Below, piece by piece: positions 51,426-61,087 of a stretch of 64,000 nt of DNA. A program made the position numbers and the translations under genes. Each line of letters opens with the position of its first letter. The first letter of the stretch is position 1. Source of the stretch: Oxalobacteraceae bacterium (GTDB lineage Bacteria > Pseudomonadota > Gammaproteobacteria > Burkholderiales > Burkholderiaceae_D); contig JABTBR010000021.1 in the NCBI GenBank assembly GCA_013284265.1, forward strand, positions 43,833 through 107,832. The letters run 5' to 3'. The notes under the pieces were generated by a model. The model saw only the letters and a list, made by a program, of their open reading frames with translations. It searched no databases and had not been told where the DNA came from.

Positions 51426-53846
51426 TTAGCGCGCGCGCCACACCGCGCCGGTAGCGTCGGTGGTCTGGGTCAGGCGGTCGATGACATCGCGGGCGATGGT
51501 TTCCGATTGCTGCTCACGCTCGGCCTTGGCCTTGGCCGCCGCCTGCGCGCTGACGCGGGCGCCCTGCTCGGCCTGCTTGCAGGCGGTTTCCTCGGCCGCC
51601 ACCTTGGCTTGCAGGGCGGACAGCGCATGCTGGGCCGCCTGCTGGCGGCGGGTTTCCAGCGCCAGCAGCTTGTGCTTGGCGGCCGTCATAGCGGCGGTCG
51701 TTTCCACCAGCTTGCGCTGCATCGCCGCATGGGCTTGCGCCACATCCAACAGCGATTTTTGTTCGGCCAGCTTGTCCGCGCTGGCCTGCTGCGCGGCCTG
51801 CTCTTCCAGCACGCGCCTGGCCATCACATCGGCCTGCTCCTGCTCGGCGTCGGCACGGGCGCGCGCGGCGGCGGCCAGCTGCTTTTCCGCTTCCAGACGG
51901 TTGGCGATGGCTTTCGATGCGCGCACTTCCGAGGCGGTGTTCTGACGCTGCTGCGTCAGCTTCTGGTCGATCAGCGCCAGCGACTGGCGTTCCGTCTCCA
52001 CATATTCGCGCTCGGCCTCCAGCAGCGCCTGCGCACTGGCGGCTTTCTCTTCCTCGACGCGGCTGCGCTCGGCCTGTACCTCGCCCAGTTCGATCGCCAG
52101 CTTCGCCTGCGCCGCCATGGCCAGCGCGGCGCTTTCCTTCTGCTGCGCTTCCAGCGCGGCCTGCTGCGCCATCTGCGCCACGGCGGCCGCTTCCTGTTCA
52201 TTCGCGGCGCTCAGGCGCTGCTCGGCCTCGGCCTGCTGGCGCAGCGCTTCCACCTGGGCCAGCTCGGAGGCGACACGGGCCTGGGCGGCGGCGGCGGCGG
52301 TCTGCTCCACGCTCAATTTCTCTTTCAGTGCCGCCAGCGCGGCCTGCTCGGCGGCGCCGCGGGCCTGCTCGGCTTCCAGTACGGCCTGGGCCTGCTTGGC
52401 TTGCTGGCGGGCCCAGTCGTCGGCATCGCGCAGCGCATCGACCTTCTGCGCCAGGATCGCCACTTCGCGCTGCTCGGCTTCGTTCTGGCTGGCGGCCAGC
52501 GCGGCGGCGGCGCGCGACAGTTCGGCGCGTTCGGCGGCCAGCTTGGCGGCCAGCTGCTGTTCGATATGATCGGCACGGGCCGCTTCGGCGGCGGCGGCAT
52601 CGGCCTGCTGGCGCAATTTGCTCTGTTCCAGCGCCAGCGTTTCGGCTTCGACTTTGACGTGGGTTTGCAGCTCGGCGTCCTGCTCCGCTTCCACCCGGGC
52701 CAGGGCGACGGCACGCAACTGGCGGTCGACTTCGATACGGGCTTCGGTGGCGGCCAGAATGCGTGCGTCGGCATCGCGGCGCGCCTGGGCGCTGGCGGCG
52801 GCCACCATTTCCAGGCGCTCGCGGTGAATCGCCGTGTCGCGGATTTCTTTTTCGGTTTGCAGACGCAGATGCAGCGACTGCGCGGCGCTGCGCTCGGACT
52901 CGGCCTGCGCCAGTGCGATCTGCTCGCGTTCCTGCTCCAGATGGGCCAGCGCGCGCGCCTCTTCGATCGCACGCACCTCGGCGGCGGCGCGGTTGAAAGC
53001 CGACTCCAGCGCGATCTGGTCGGCGCGTTCGCGCTGCACGGTCAGTTCCAGCGCTTCGGTTTCGGCGACTTCGAGCATCTGCGCGGTCTGGCGCGCGGCA
53101 TAGGCATGGCGCTCGCGTTCGCGCGCCATGGTGGCCACGCGCGCATCGGCAGTGGCGATTCCCACCATTTCATCCTTGGCGGCCTGCACGGCAGCCACCC
53201 GCTCGACCGCCTGCTGGCGGGTCTGTTCGGTTTGCGCCTGCAGCTCGGCGGCCACGCGCGCGGCCTGCTCGGCCAGTTCCGCCTCGGACGCCATCTGTTC
53301 GGTGGCGCGCTTGCGGTTTTCCTCTTCCAAGCGCGCGCGCTGCTCGGCGGCGATGCGTACCTGGGTATCGGTTTCCACGCGGGCGCGCAGTTCGGCCGTT
53401 TCCATTCTGACCGCTTCGAGGCGGGCCACGCTGGCCTGGGCGGCGGCGCGCAGCGATTCGAGCCGGTCGTGGTTGGCCACGATGGCCTCTTCCGAGGCCT
53501 GGGCATTTTGCAGGGCCACCGCGGCGGCGGCGGCATCGGAGGCGGCGCGGTCCTCGGCCAGTGCGCGGGCACGCGCCTCGGCGTGGGCCCGGCTCTCGGC
53601 CGCGCAGGCGGCCTTGGCTTCGGCTTCGACCCGGGCGATGGCCTCGTGGATGGCTTTCATTTCCATGGCCGCACGGCCAGGCGCTGCTGGCACGGCGGTA
53701 TCCGCTTGCTGCTCCAGCTGCGGTTCCGGTGCGTCGGCCGAAAATGCGACTGTGAGGGTGGCGCCTTCGCGCTGTGCCAGTTGTGCTTGCATGAGAATTC
53801 TCGCTATAGGTGACTCCCGGCCAGACCGGGATTTCTGAGTCACCAT
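51426..53846 (-). CDS. Very long alanine/glutamate-rich coiled-coil protein
   Basis: The 806-aa protein has no signal peptide or membrane segment. After about 60 non-helical residues it is almost entirely heptad-like, rich in Ala, Glu, Arg and Gln (for example ARVEAEAKAACAAESRAHAE). The tail DVIDRLTQTTDATGAVWRAR is short and non-repetitive. Such a shape suggests a filament-forming or scaffold protein like bacterial intermediate-filament-type proteins, but no family was recognised and the similarity may be compositional. ATG 53846 is preferred. It is convergent with the barrel gene. Confidence 0.7.
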   Translation of the reverse strand: MVTQKSRSGRESPIARILMQAQLAQREGATLTVAFSADAPEPQLEQQADTAVPAAPGRAAMEMKAIHEAIARVEAEAKAACAAESRAHAEARARALAEDRAASDAAAAAVALQNAQASEEAIVANHDRLESLRAAAQASVARLEAVRMETAELRARVETDTQVRIAAEQRARLEEENRKRATEQMASEAELAEQAARVAAELQAQTEQTRQQAVERVAAVQAAKDEMVGIATADARVATMARERERHAYAARQTAQMLEVAETEALELTVQRERADQIALESAFNRAAAEVRAIEEARALAHLEQEREQIALAQAESERSAAQSLHLRLQTEKEIRDTAIHRERLEMVAAASAQARRDADARILAATEARIEVDRQLRAVALARVEAEQDAELQTHVKVEAETLALEQSKLRQQADAAAAEAARADHIEQQLAAKLAAERAELSRAAAALAASQNEAEQREVAILAQKVDALRDADDWARQQAKQAQAVLEAEQARGAAEQAALAALKEKLSVEQTAAAAAQARVASELAQVEALRQQAEAEQRLSAANEQEAAAVAQMAQQAALEAQQKESAALAMAAQAKLAIELGEVQAERSRVEEEKAASAQALLEAEREYVETERQSLALIDQKLTQQRQNTASEVRASKAIANRLEAEKQLAAAARARADAEQEQADVMARRVLEEQAAQQASADKLAEQKSLLDVAQAHAAMQRKLVETTAAMTAAKHKLLALETRRQQAAQHALSALQAKVAAEETACKQAEQGARVSAQAAAKAKAEREQQSETIARDVIDRLTQTTDATGAVWRAR

Positions 53847-53912
53847 TATTGAATGCTTCTTACGTCGGCAGAACCACAAGCAGAGGGCTAAAACCGCCTT
53901 ATTTCTCGCCGC

Positions 53913-54917
53913 TTAGACCGGCCACAGGGGTTGTTCATCCATTAGTGCGACCTGTTCGCGCAGCTCCAGGATGCGGTCTTGCCAGTAGCGCTGGGTGTTA
54001 AACCAGGGGAAGGCGGCCGGGAAGGCAGGATCGTCCCAGCGCCGCGCCAGCCAGGCCGCGTAGTGAATCAGGCGCAGGGTGCGCAGGGCTTCGACCAGAT
54101 ACAGCTGGCGCGGCTCGAAATCGCAGAAATCCTCGTAGCCGGCCAGAATATCGGCCAGCTGGCGTACCTGCTCGGAACGCTCGCCCGACAGCATCATCCA
54201 CAGATCCTGGATCGCCGGCCCCATGCGGCTGTCGTCGAAGTCGACGAAATGGGGGCCCGCATCGGTCCACAGCACATTGCCGCCATGGCAATCGCCGTGC
54301 AGGCGCAGCAGCGCCACCTCGCCGGCCCGGTCGTAGCAGCGCCGCACACCGCCGAGGGCCTGGTCGAGCACGCTGCTATAGGCGGCGCGCAGCTCCATCG
54401 GGATCAGATCGCCCGCCAGCAGGTAGTCGCGCGGTTCCTGGCCGAAGGTGGCTATATTGAGCGCGGGCCGCTCGGTAAAGCTGCTCAGTGCGCCCACCGC
54501 ATGGATACGGCCGATGAAACGCCCTATCCACTCCAGCGTGGCCGGATCGCCCAGCTCGGGCGCCCGCCCGCCATGGCGTTCGAACACGGCGAAGCGGAAA
54601 CCCTTGAAGGTATGCAGGGTGCGGCCCTCCAGCGCCATGGCTGGCACCACCGGAATCTCGCGCTCGACCAGTTCGGCCACAAAAGCGTGCTCTTCCAGGA
54701 TGGCGGCGTCGCTCCAGCGCGCCGGGCGGTAGAACTTGGCCACCAGCGGCTTGCTATCTTCGATGCCGACCTGGTAGACCCGGTTCTCATAGCTGTTCAG
54801 TGCCAGCAGGCGGCCATCGCCGCGCAGACCGACGCTGTCAAGGGCGTCGAGCACGCAATCGGGGCTCAATTCGGAAAAAGGATGGGCGATGGCGGGCACG
54901 GTCGGGTCTGGGTTCAT
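53913..54917 (-). CDS. srkA: Stress-response serine/threonine kinase SrkA (YihE)
   Basis: The 334-aa protein has the aminoglycoside-phosphotransferase-like kinase fold: LNSYENRVYQVGIEDSKPLV in the nucleotide loop, the catalytic LHGDCHGGNVLW loop (Asp near residue 205) and HFVDFDDSRMGP for metal binding. SrkA protects against MazF-linked death and stress in E. coli. ATG 54917 matches the family; the upstream frame lacks signal. It is divergent from the YecA-like gene. Confidence 0.92.
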   Translation of the reverse strand: MNPDPTVPAIAHPFSELSPDCVLDALDSVGLRGDGRLLALNSYENRVYQVGIEDSKPLVAKFYRPARWSDAAILEEHAFVAELVEREIPVVPAMALEGRTLHTFKGFRFAVFERHGGRAPELGDPATLEWIGRFIGRIHAVGALSSFTERPALNIATFGQEPRDYLLAGDLIPMELRAAYSSVLDQALGGVRRCYDRAGEVALLRLHGDCHGGNVLWTDAGPHFVDFDDSRMGPAIQDLWMMLSGERSEQVRQLADILAGYEDFCDFEPRQLYLVEALRTLRLIHYAAWLARRWDDPAFPAAFPWFNTQRYWQDRILELREQVALMDEQPLWPV

Positions 54918-55020
54918 GTTGTCATTGTACGGCGCGGCGCGGCCTTGCGCGCAAACATCTGGGCGCGCGCGGGCCGCGCAGCGTATACTGTCGGCTTCCA
55001 CCTAAGAAAAAGAGCAAGCC

Positions 55021-55719
<699 letters not shown>

Positions 55720-55756
55720 GCTGTTTTTTAAGAAGCCCAAGCCAACGAGCTGGCAA

Positions 55757-55820
55757 CTTTTTTAAAACCCACGGCAAAGAGCCGGCAACTTTTTTAAAAC
55801 CCACGGCAAAGAGCCGGCGG
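55757..55820. repeat. Two tandem 32-bp left-arm units of the palindromic repeat
   Basis: The unit cttttttaaaacccacggc (followed by aaagagccgg) starts at 55757 and 55789, exactly 32 bases apart, and the full repeat copy starts 32 bases further at 55821. The first two units are almost identical and lack the right arm. Confidence 0.9.
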
Positions 55821-55895
55821 CTTTTTTAAAACCCACGGCGTAACCCTGGGGTCTGACCCGGCGGGTCAGACCCCGGCTCTTTGCCGTGGGTTTTA
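55821..55895. repeat. Palindromic intergenic repeat, copy 6
   Basis: This is the cleanest full copy: ttttttaaaacccacggcgt, inner ggggtctgacccggcgggtcagacccc, then ggctctttgccgtgggtttta. It lies between convergent genes (YecA-like and esterase) and would form a long hairpin in either transcript. Confidence 0.92.
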
Positions 55896-55929
55896 TACGC
55901 GCCGCGGCCAGCCCAAGGCCAGTCCCGCG

Positions 55930-56817
55930 CTACTTATCCGGCAAGCGCCCCCCATCCGTCTTGACAAAGCGCTCCACATCATCCAGCGTAGGTGCCAGCC
56001 ACCTCGCCGGTGCGGCCAGCGACACCACCAGCGTCATATGATTGACGCCCTCCAGATACGCCTCCGTCACCCTCACCCCCTTGCCGCGCAGCCGGTACGC
56101 CAAGCCGCCGGTATTGCGCTGCGGATTGACCAGGCTATCCTTGCGCGCCGCGATCAGCAGCGCCGGCGGTGCCGTGCGCGTGACATGGTTGACCGGCTGG
56201 GAGTCGGCCGGCGTCTGCGGGTAATAAAACACCGGCCGCGTGGTCTCGTTCTGGATCGGGATAAAATCGTAGGGACCGGCCAGGCCGATCCAGCCGCGCA
56301 GCGCCGCCGCGTCCATCCCCTGCTGCGCCAGCAGTTTGCCATCGAGCGCCAGCATGGCGGCGTTGTAGGCGCCGGCGCTATGCCCCATCAGGAACAGTTT
56401 GTGCGGGTCGCCGCCATAGCGGCCAATATGTTGGCTGACCCAGGCCACCGCGCGCGCCGAGTCGACCAGGAATTCGGGATAGCGTACTTGTGGATACAGG
56501 CGATAGTCGGCCACCACGGCCACGATGCCGCGCGCGGCCAGCGCCCGGCCCACGAAGGCATAGTCGGCGCGCTCGCCGCTGACCCAGTTGCCGCCGTAGA
56601 AAAACACCACCACCGGCGCCTTGCCGTCGCCATTGAGCGGGCGGTACACATCGAGCAGCTGGCGCGGCCCGTCGCCGTAAGCCAGCCCGGCGCTGCACTC
56701 CGATCCGGCGCCGGACGACATGGCGTTGAGCACCTTCAGCGGCGCGCAAACTACCAGCACCACGATCACAGGCAGGCTCAGCGCCAAACCCAGATAGATA
56801 CGGTGACTATGCTTCAT
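55930..56817 (-). CDS. Alpha/beta hydrolase, BD-FAE/esterase type
   Basis: The 295-aa protein has an N-terminal signal or anchor helix (IYLGLALSLPVIVVLVVCAP). The hydrolase motifs are VVVFFYGGNWVSG (oxyanion loop), MGHSAGAYNAAML (nucleophile Ser), IAARKDSLVNP and a His in GVNHMTLVV. The family includes carboxylesterases and kynurenine-formamidase-like enzymes; a periplasmic esterase is likely. ATG 56817 is preferred over the frame start. It ends just after the repeat. Confidence 0.88.
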   Translation of the reverse strand: MKHSHRIYLGLALSLPVIVVLVVCAPLKVLNAMSSGAGSECSAGLAYGDGPRQLLDVYRPLNGDGKAPVVVFFYGGNWVSGERADYAFVGRALAARGIVAVVADYRLYPQVRYPEFLVDSARAVAWVSQHIGRYGGDPHKLFLMGHSAGAYNAAMLALDGKLLAQQGMDAAALRGWIGLAGPYDFIPIQNETTRPVFYYPQTPADSQPVNHVTRTAPPALLIAARKDSLVNPQRNTGGLAYRLRGKGVRVTEAYLEGVNHMTLVVSLAAPARWLAPTLDDVERFVKTDGGRLPDK

Positions 56818-56918
56818 GAAAGCCGTGAGAAGAATTGTCCTACACAAGTGTAGGCCAAAAAATCGCCCAATTGATTACAGGAAGCAAAGATTTATTGGTA
56901 TTCATGCTCCAATACCAC

Positions 56919-57692
56919 TTAATCGCCCCCGGTTTCGAGACCGAACAACTCCCGCAGCAAAGTGGCGCGTTCTTGCGCCGCCACCCGGCGCGTGCGCGAT
57001 TTGCCATCGACCACGGTTTTCAGCGCCTCGCCCATCAGGATGGTGCGGCCCTGCGGATTGAACAGCACCACCAGCAGCTTTTGCACGAAAATCGCATCCG
57101 GATGGGTGGAATTCATATAGTTGGCCGGCGCGAAGTCGATCCACTCCTGCGGCGACAGGTTAAAACCGAACTGGCTGGCCCATTCGCCGTCCACCTTGGC
57201 CTTGAGCACATAGTCGATAGGGCTGCTCATGCTCAGCATATAAGTATCAGCGTCCTGCGCCACCTCGGTGTCGAGCAGGTCCAGCCGCATCGGCGCGCGG
57301 ATGCCGTAGCTGCCGAAGCCCAGGTCGCACAACCACTGCACGCCAGCGAGCGTGGCGACGATCACCATATGGGTCTTGGGCCGCAGCACCGGATAGAACA
57401 TCGGCCGCGCCGCCGCGAACTGGTAGGGGATGCCGAGCGCCTGCAGGGCCATGGCAAAGGTGCCATTGACCTCATAGCAATAGCCGCCGCGGCGGCGCTT
57501 GACGATCTTGTCGACGATCTGTTCCGGCACCAGCGAGATGATTTTCCCGGCCTGGACGTCCAGGTTCTCGAACGGCACCGTAAACAACTGGGCCCGCATC
57601 ATGGCCTGCAAGGTGGCCAGGTCGGCCTTGGCCTCGCCCTGGAAACCGATCCGGTCCAGATAATCCTGCAATACAAAATTCTCAGCGTGCAT
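56919..57692 (-). CDS. nat: Arylamine N-acetyltransferase
   Basis: The 257-aa cytoplasmic enzyme transfers acetyl from acetyl-CoA to arylamines. Its active-site Cys lies in RRRGGYCYEVNGTFAMAL; the His of THMVIVATL and the Asp of CDLGFGSYGIR complete the triad. The N-terminal LQDYLDRIGFQG and VPFENLDVQAG segments are typical. ATG 57692 is chosen; the long upstream extension overlaps orn and lacks homology. The protein is slightly shorter than some family members. Confidence 0.93.
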   Translation of the reverse strand: MHAENFVLQDYLDRIGFQGEAKADLATLQAMMRAQLFTVPFENLDVQAGKIISLVPEQIVDKIVKRRRGGYCYEVNGTFAMALQALGIPYQFAAARPMFYPVLRPKTHMVIVATLAGVQWLCDLGFGSYGIRAPMRLDLLDTEVAQDADTYMLSMSSPIDYVLKAKVDGEWASQFGFNLSPQEWIDFAPANYMNSTHPDAIFVQKLLVVLFNPQGRTILMGEALKTVVDGKSRTRRVAAQERATLLRELFGLETGGD

Positions 57693-57715
57693 AGTCGCTC
57701 CTGTCCCTGGAAAGC

Positions 57716-57760
57716 AAAAAGGGCCAGCCCCGATCACCACAGCAATCGCGACTGGCCCTT
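57716..57760 (-). terminator. Terminator of orn
   Basis: On the minus strand aagggccag (57752-57760) pairs with ctggccctt (57719-57727) across a 24-base loop and is followed by five T residues. The long loop makes it weaker than the other terminators. Confidence 0.65.
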
Positions 57761-57784
57761 CCCTGGGCGTGTGCCCGGGCGTGC

Positions 57785-58393
57785 TTACAATTTGATGAAG
57801 TGTTCCCGATAATACTTCAATTCCTCGATCGACTCGACGATGTCGGCCATCGCGGTATGCTTCTGGTGCTTCTTGAAGCCGCTGACGATTTCCGGCTTCC
57901 AGCGCTTGCACAGCTCTTTCAGGGTGGACACGTCCACATTGCGGTAGTGGAAGAACGCTTCCAGTGCCGGCATGTAGCGCACCATGAAGCGACGGTCCTG
58001 GCCGATGGTATTGCCGCACATCGGCGATTTACCCTTCGGCACCCACTGTTTCAGGAAGGCGATCAGCTCGGCTTCGGCCTGGGCTTCGGTCACGGTCGAG
58101 GCCTTGACCCGCTCGGTCAGGCCGGAACGGCCATGGGTGCCGGTATTCCAGGCGTCCATCTTGCCCAGCGTCTCGTCGCTCTGGTGGATCGCGAAGACCG
58201 GGCCTTCGGCCAGCACGTTCAGGTGCATATCGGTGACCACCACGGCCACTTCGATGATGCGGTCGGTATCCGGCTCCAGGCCCGTCATTTCCATGTCGAC
58301 CCAGATCAGGTTCAGCTCATTCGGACGTGCCTGGGCGGTAGGGGTGGTAGCTGGGTTCGTCGAACCCGCTGCGATGTCGGTAGCTTGTGACAT
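57785..58393 (-). CDS. orn: Oligoribonuclease
   Basis: The 202-aa DEDDh exonuclease degrades short RNA and linear pGpG from c-di-GMP turnover. The motifs are [20 protein letters not shown] (first Asp and Glu), [13 protein letters not shown] and [18 protein letters not shown] (last His and Asp). The N-terminus has about 25 extra residues; a later start is possible but no ATG lies there, so 58393 is kept. It is divergent from the M48 peptidase gene. Confidence 0.95.
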   Translation of the reverse strand: MSQATDIAAGSTNPATTPTAQARPNELNLIWVDMEMTGLEPDTDRIIEVAVVVTDMHLNVLAEGPVFAIHQSDETLGKMDAWNTGTHGRSGLTERVKASTVTEAQAEAELIAFLKQWVPKGKSPMCGNTIGQDRRFMVRYMPALEAFFHYRNVDVSTLKELCKRWKPEIVSGFKKHQKHTAMADIVESIEELKYYREHFIKL

Positions 58394-58440
58394 AATTCTC
58401 TCTTGGCCTAATCAATCCGCCATTTTCTCACAGGCATAGA

Positions 58441-59709
58441 ATGTATTCACTCGCGTTTTCGATTTTGTTTGTTTCTTTCCTCATTTTGACGCTGATCGTG
58501 CGTTTCTGGCTAGCATCGCGGCATATCCGCCATGTGCTGGGCCATCGCGCCACCGTGCCCGCCGAATTTGCCGAAAAGATCCCGCTGGCGGCCCACCAGA
58601 AGGCCGCCGACTACACCGTGGCCAAGACCAAGTTCGGCTTGATGGCCCTGCTGATCAATAGTGCCGTGCTGATCGGCTTTACCCTGCTGGGCGGCCTGCA
58701 ATGGCTGTCGGCGCAGGTGTTCCAGCTGAGCGGCCCCGGCATGGTCTACCAGCTGGGCCTGCTGGCCGGCTTCGCCATCCTGTCGGGCCTGATCGACCTG
58801 CCCTTCGATTACTACCGCCAGTTCGGCATGGAACAGCGTTTCGGTTTTAACAAGATGAGCCGCGCCCTGTTCTTCGCCGACATGCTCAAGGGCGCGGCGC
58901 TGGGCGCAGCCATCGGCCTGCCGCTGGTATGGGTGGTGCTGACCCTGATGGACAAGTCCGGCGGCCTGTGGTGGTTCTACGCCTGGCTGGTGTGGAGCGG
59001 CTTCCAGCTCTTGATGATGGTGCTGTTCCCCACCGTGATCGCCCCGCTGTTCAATAAATTCACGCCGCTGGCCGACGACTCCCTGAAAGCCCGCATCGAA
59101 GGCTTGATGACCCGCGTCGGCTTCGCCTCCAAGGGCCTGTTCGTGATGGACGGCTCCAAGCGCAGCGCCCACGGCAATGCCTATTTCTCCGGCTTCGGCG
59201 CCAACAAGCGCATCGTGTTCTTCGATACCCTGCTGTCGCGCCTGGCGCCGCAGGAAATCGAGGCGGTGCTGGCGCATGAGCTGGGCCACTTCAAGCTCAA
59301 GCACATCATCAAGCGCATCGTCATGATGTTCGCCATCTCGCTGGGCTTCCTGGCCCTGCTCGGCTACCTGAAAAACCAGGTCTGGTTCTACACCGGCCTG
59401 GGCGTCGACCCGCTGATCCTGCCCGGCCAGAGCAACGACGCCATGGCCCTGCTGCTGTTCATGCTGGTGCTGCCGGTGTTCACCTTCCTGTTTGGCCCGC
59501 TGACCTCGATCAGCTCGCGCAAGCACGAATTCGAAGCCGACGCCTTCGCCGCCAGGCACACCGATTCGCGCGATCTGGTCTCGGCCCTGGTCAAGATGTA
59601 CGAAGACAATGCCTCGACGCTGACACCCGATCCGCTGCACTCGGCCTTCTACGATTCGCACCCGCCGGCCAGCGTGCGCATCCGCCAATTGAACCTGGCC
59701 GCCCAATGA
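58441..59709 (+). CDS. M48 family metallopeptidase (Ste24/CAAX protease type)
   Basis: The 422-aa integral membrane zinc protease has the catalytic HELGH at residues 279-283, with the third ligand in SSRKHEFEADAFAARH. The N-terminal helices and LPFDYYRQFGMEQRFGFNK match the Ste24/CAAX prenyl protease branch. It probably removes misfolded membrane proteins. It starts the plus-strand cluster with phhB and rsgA; its stop lies 11 bases before phhB. Confidence 0.94.
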   Translation: MYSLAFSILFVSFLILTLIVRFWLASRHIRHVLGHRATVPAEFAEKIPLAAHQKAADYTVAKTKFGLMALLINSAVLIGFTLLGGLQWLSAQVFQLSGPGMVYQLGLLAGFAILSGLIDLPFDYYRQFGMEQRFGFNKMSRALFFADMLKGAALGAAIGLPLVWVVLTLMDKSGGLWWFYAWLVWSGFQLLMMVLFPTVIAPLFNKFTPLADDSLKARIEGLMTRVGFASKGLFVMDGSKRSAHGNAYFSGFGANKRIVFFDTLLSRLAPQEIEAVLAHELGHFKLKHIIKRIVMMFAISLGFLALLGYLKNQVWFYTGLGVDPLILPGQSNDAMALLLFMLVLPVFTFLFGPLTSISSRKHEFEADAFAARHTDSRDLVSALVKMYEDNASTLTPDPLHSAFYDSHPPASVRIRQLNLAAQ

Positions 59710-59720
59710 AGGAGTCCGCC

Positions 59721-60080
59721 ATGATCGCCAGCACCGCCGGCCTGTTGCAGGCCCACAGCATCAACAGCACTGAAGCCGTCTCGCCCGGCGAGGCCAAGCG
59801 CCTGCTAGCCTTCGTGCCCGGCTGGGCGCTGGAAAACGGCAAATTGTGCCGCAACTTCGGCTTTAAAAACTATCACCACACCATGGCCTTCGTCAACGCC
59901 CTGGCCTTCCAGAGCCACAATGAAGACCATCACCCGGAACTGACCGTGACGTATAAAAACTGCCTCGTCCGCTATGACACCCACTCCGTCAATGACGGCC
60001 AGGGTGGTCTCTCGGAAAACGATTTCATCTGCGCCGCCAAGGCCAGCCTGCTGTACGCCAGCGCGGCGGCCAGCGCATGA
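59721..60080 (+). CDS. phhB: Pterin-4a-carbinolamine dehydratase
   Basis: The 119-aa enzyme recycles the tetrahydrobiopterin-type cofactor of phenylalanine hydroxylase. The family motif is [20 protein letters not shown] with its His residues. ATG 59721 has AAGGAG upstream; an overlapping ATG at 59706 is rejected. The stop overlaps the rsgA start (ATGA), showing translational coupling. Confidence 0.94.
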   Translation: MIASTAGLLQAHSINSTEAVSPGEAKRLLAFVPGWALENGKLCRNFGFKNYHHTMAFVNALAFQSHNEDHHPELTVTYKNCLVRYDTHSVNDGQGGLSENDFICAAKASLLYASAAASA

Positions 60081-60976
60081 GCCAACTCACCGCCACCATC
60101 ATCGCCGCCCACGGCCGCCACTACCTGGCCGACGCCGACGGCCTGCGCCTGCAATGCGTCACCCGCGGCAAGAAGACCAATGTCGCCGTGGGCGACGTCG
60201 TCAAGGTCACCCTGACGTCGGCCGACCAGGGCGTGATCGACACCATCACCGAACGCAAGACCCTGCTGTACCGCTCCGACCAGTATAAATCCAAGCTGCT
60301 GGCGGCCAATCTGAGCCAGTTGTTCATCGTCGTGGCCACCGAGCCCGGCTTTGCCGACGACCTGGTCTCGCGCTCGCTGGTCGCGGCCGAGGCGGCCGGC
60401 ATCACGGCCCGCCTGATCCTGAATAAAACCGACGTCACCGAATCGCTGGCGCGCACCCGCGAACGCCTGCAACCCTACGCCTCGCTGGGCTACCCGGTGC
60501 ACGAGGTATCGGCCAAGGGCCGTCCGGAAGAAACCGTGGCCATGCTGGCGCCGCTGCTGGCCGGCCAGTCGTCCATCCTGATCGGCCAGTCCGGCATGGG
60601 CAAGTCCTCGCTGATCAACCTGCTGGTGCCGGACGCCGACATCGCCGTGCGCGAAATCTCGGCCGCCCTCGACACCGGCAAGCACACCACCACCTTCACC
60701 CGCCTGTACCAGCTGCCCGAACTGGGCGCCGGCTCGTCCATCATCGACTCGCCCGGCTTCCAGGAGTTCGGCCTCTACCATTTGAGCGAAGGCATGCTGG
60801 AGCGCGCCTTTGTCGACTTCGAGCCCTACCTCGGCCAGTGTAAATTTTACAACTGCCGCCACCTGATCGAGCCCCAGTGCGCGATACTATCGGCAGTGCA
60901 GGAAGGTAAAATTTCCAAAATGCGCCACACCCTGTACGGGCAGTTATTGCACGAATCCGCGCAAACCCTGTACTGA
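60077..60976 (+). CDS. rsgA: Ribosome small-subunit-dependent GTPase RsgA
   Basis: The 299-aa circularly permuted GTPase matures the 30S subunit. It has an OB-fold N-terminus. The permuted GTPase motifs are G4 [10 protein letters not shown], then P-loop [23 protein letters not shown] and [12 protein letters not shown] (G3). A zinc-binding [14 protein letters not shown] follows. It overlaps phhB by four bases. Length is typical. Confidence 0.96.
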   Translation: MSQLTATIIAAHGRHYLADADGLRLQCVTRGKKTNVAVGDVVKVTLTSADQGVIDTITERKTLLYRSDQYKSKLLAANLSQLFIVVATEPGFADDLVSRSLVAAEAAGITARLILNKTDVTESLARTRERLQPYASLGYPVHEVSAKGRPEETVAMLAPLLAGQSSILIGQSGMGKSSLINLLVPDADIAVREISAALDTGKHTTTFTRLYQLPELGAGSSIIDSPGFQEFGLYHLSEGMLERAFVDFEPYLGQCKFYNCRHLIEPQCAILSAVQEGKISKMRHTLYGQLLHESAQTLY

Positions 60977-61087
60977 CAAGCAAATATGCGTAAAACTTGA
61001 GCGCACTGGGGCAATTGCGGAATATAATTCTCGGGAGCAATTTCCAGTAGCTGTTCTATAAGTGCGGGCTTCAGGCGAGGAATGTCC

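Noticed and set aside
51390..53813. Long plus-strand open frame (807 codons) opposite the coiled-coil gene
   Set aside because: The low-complexity Gly/Leu/Phe/Arg composition results from the antisense of Ala/Glu-rich heptads. The minus-strand frame has a sensible protein.
55757..55895. Possible CRISPR-like array with 32-base spacing
   Set aside because: Units are contiguous without spacers and are pieces of the palindromic intergenic repeat. No cas genes are present.
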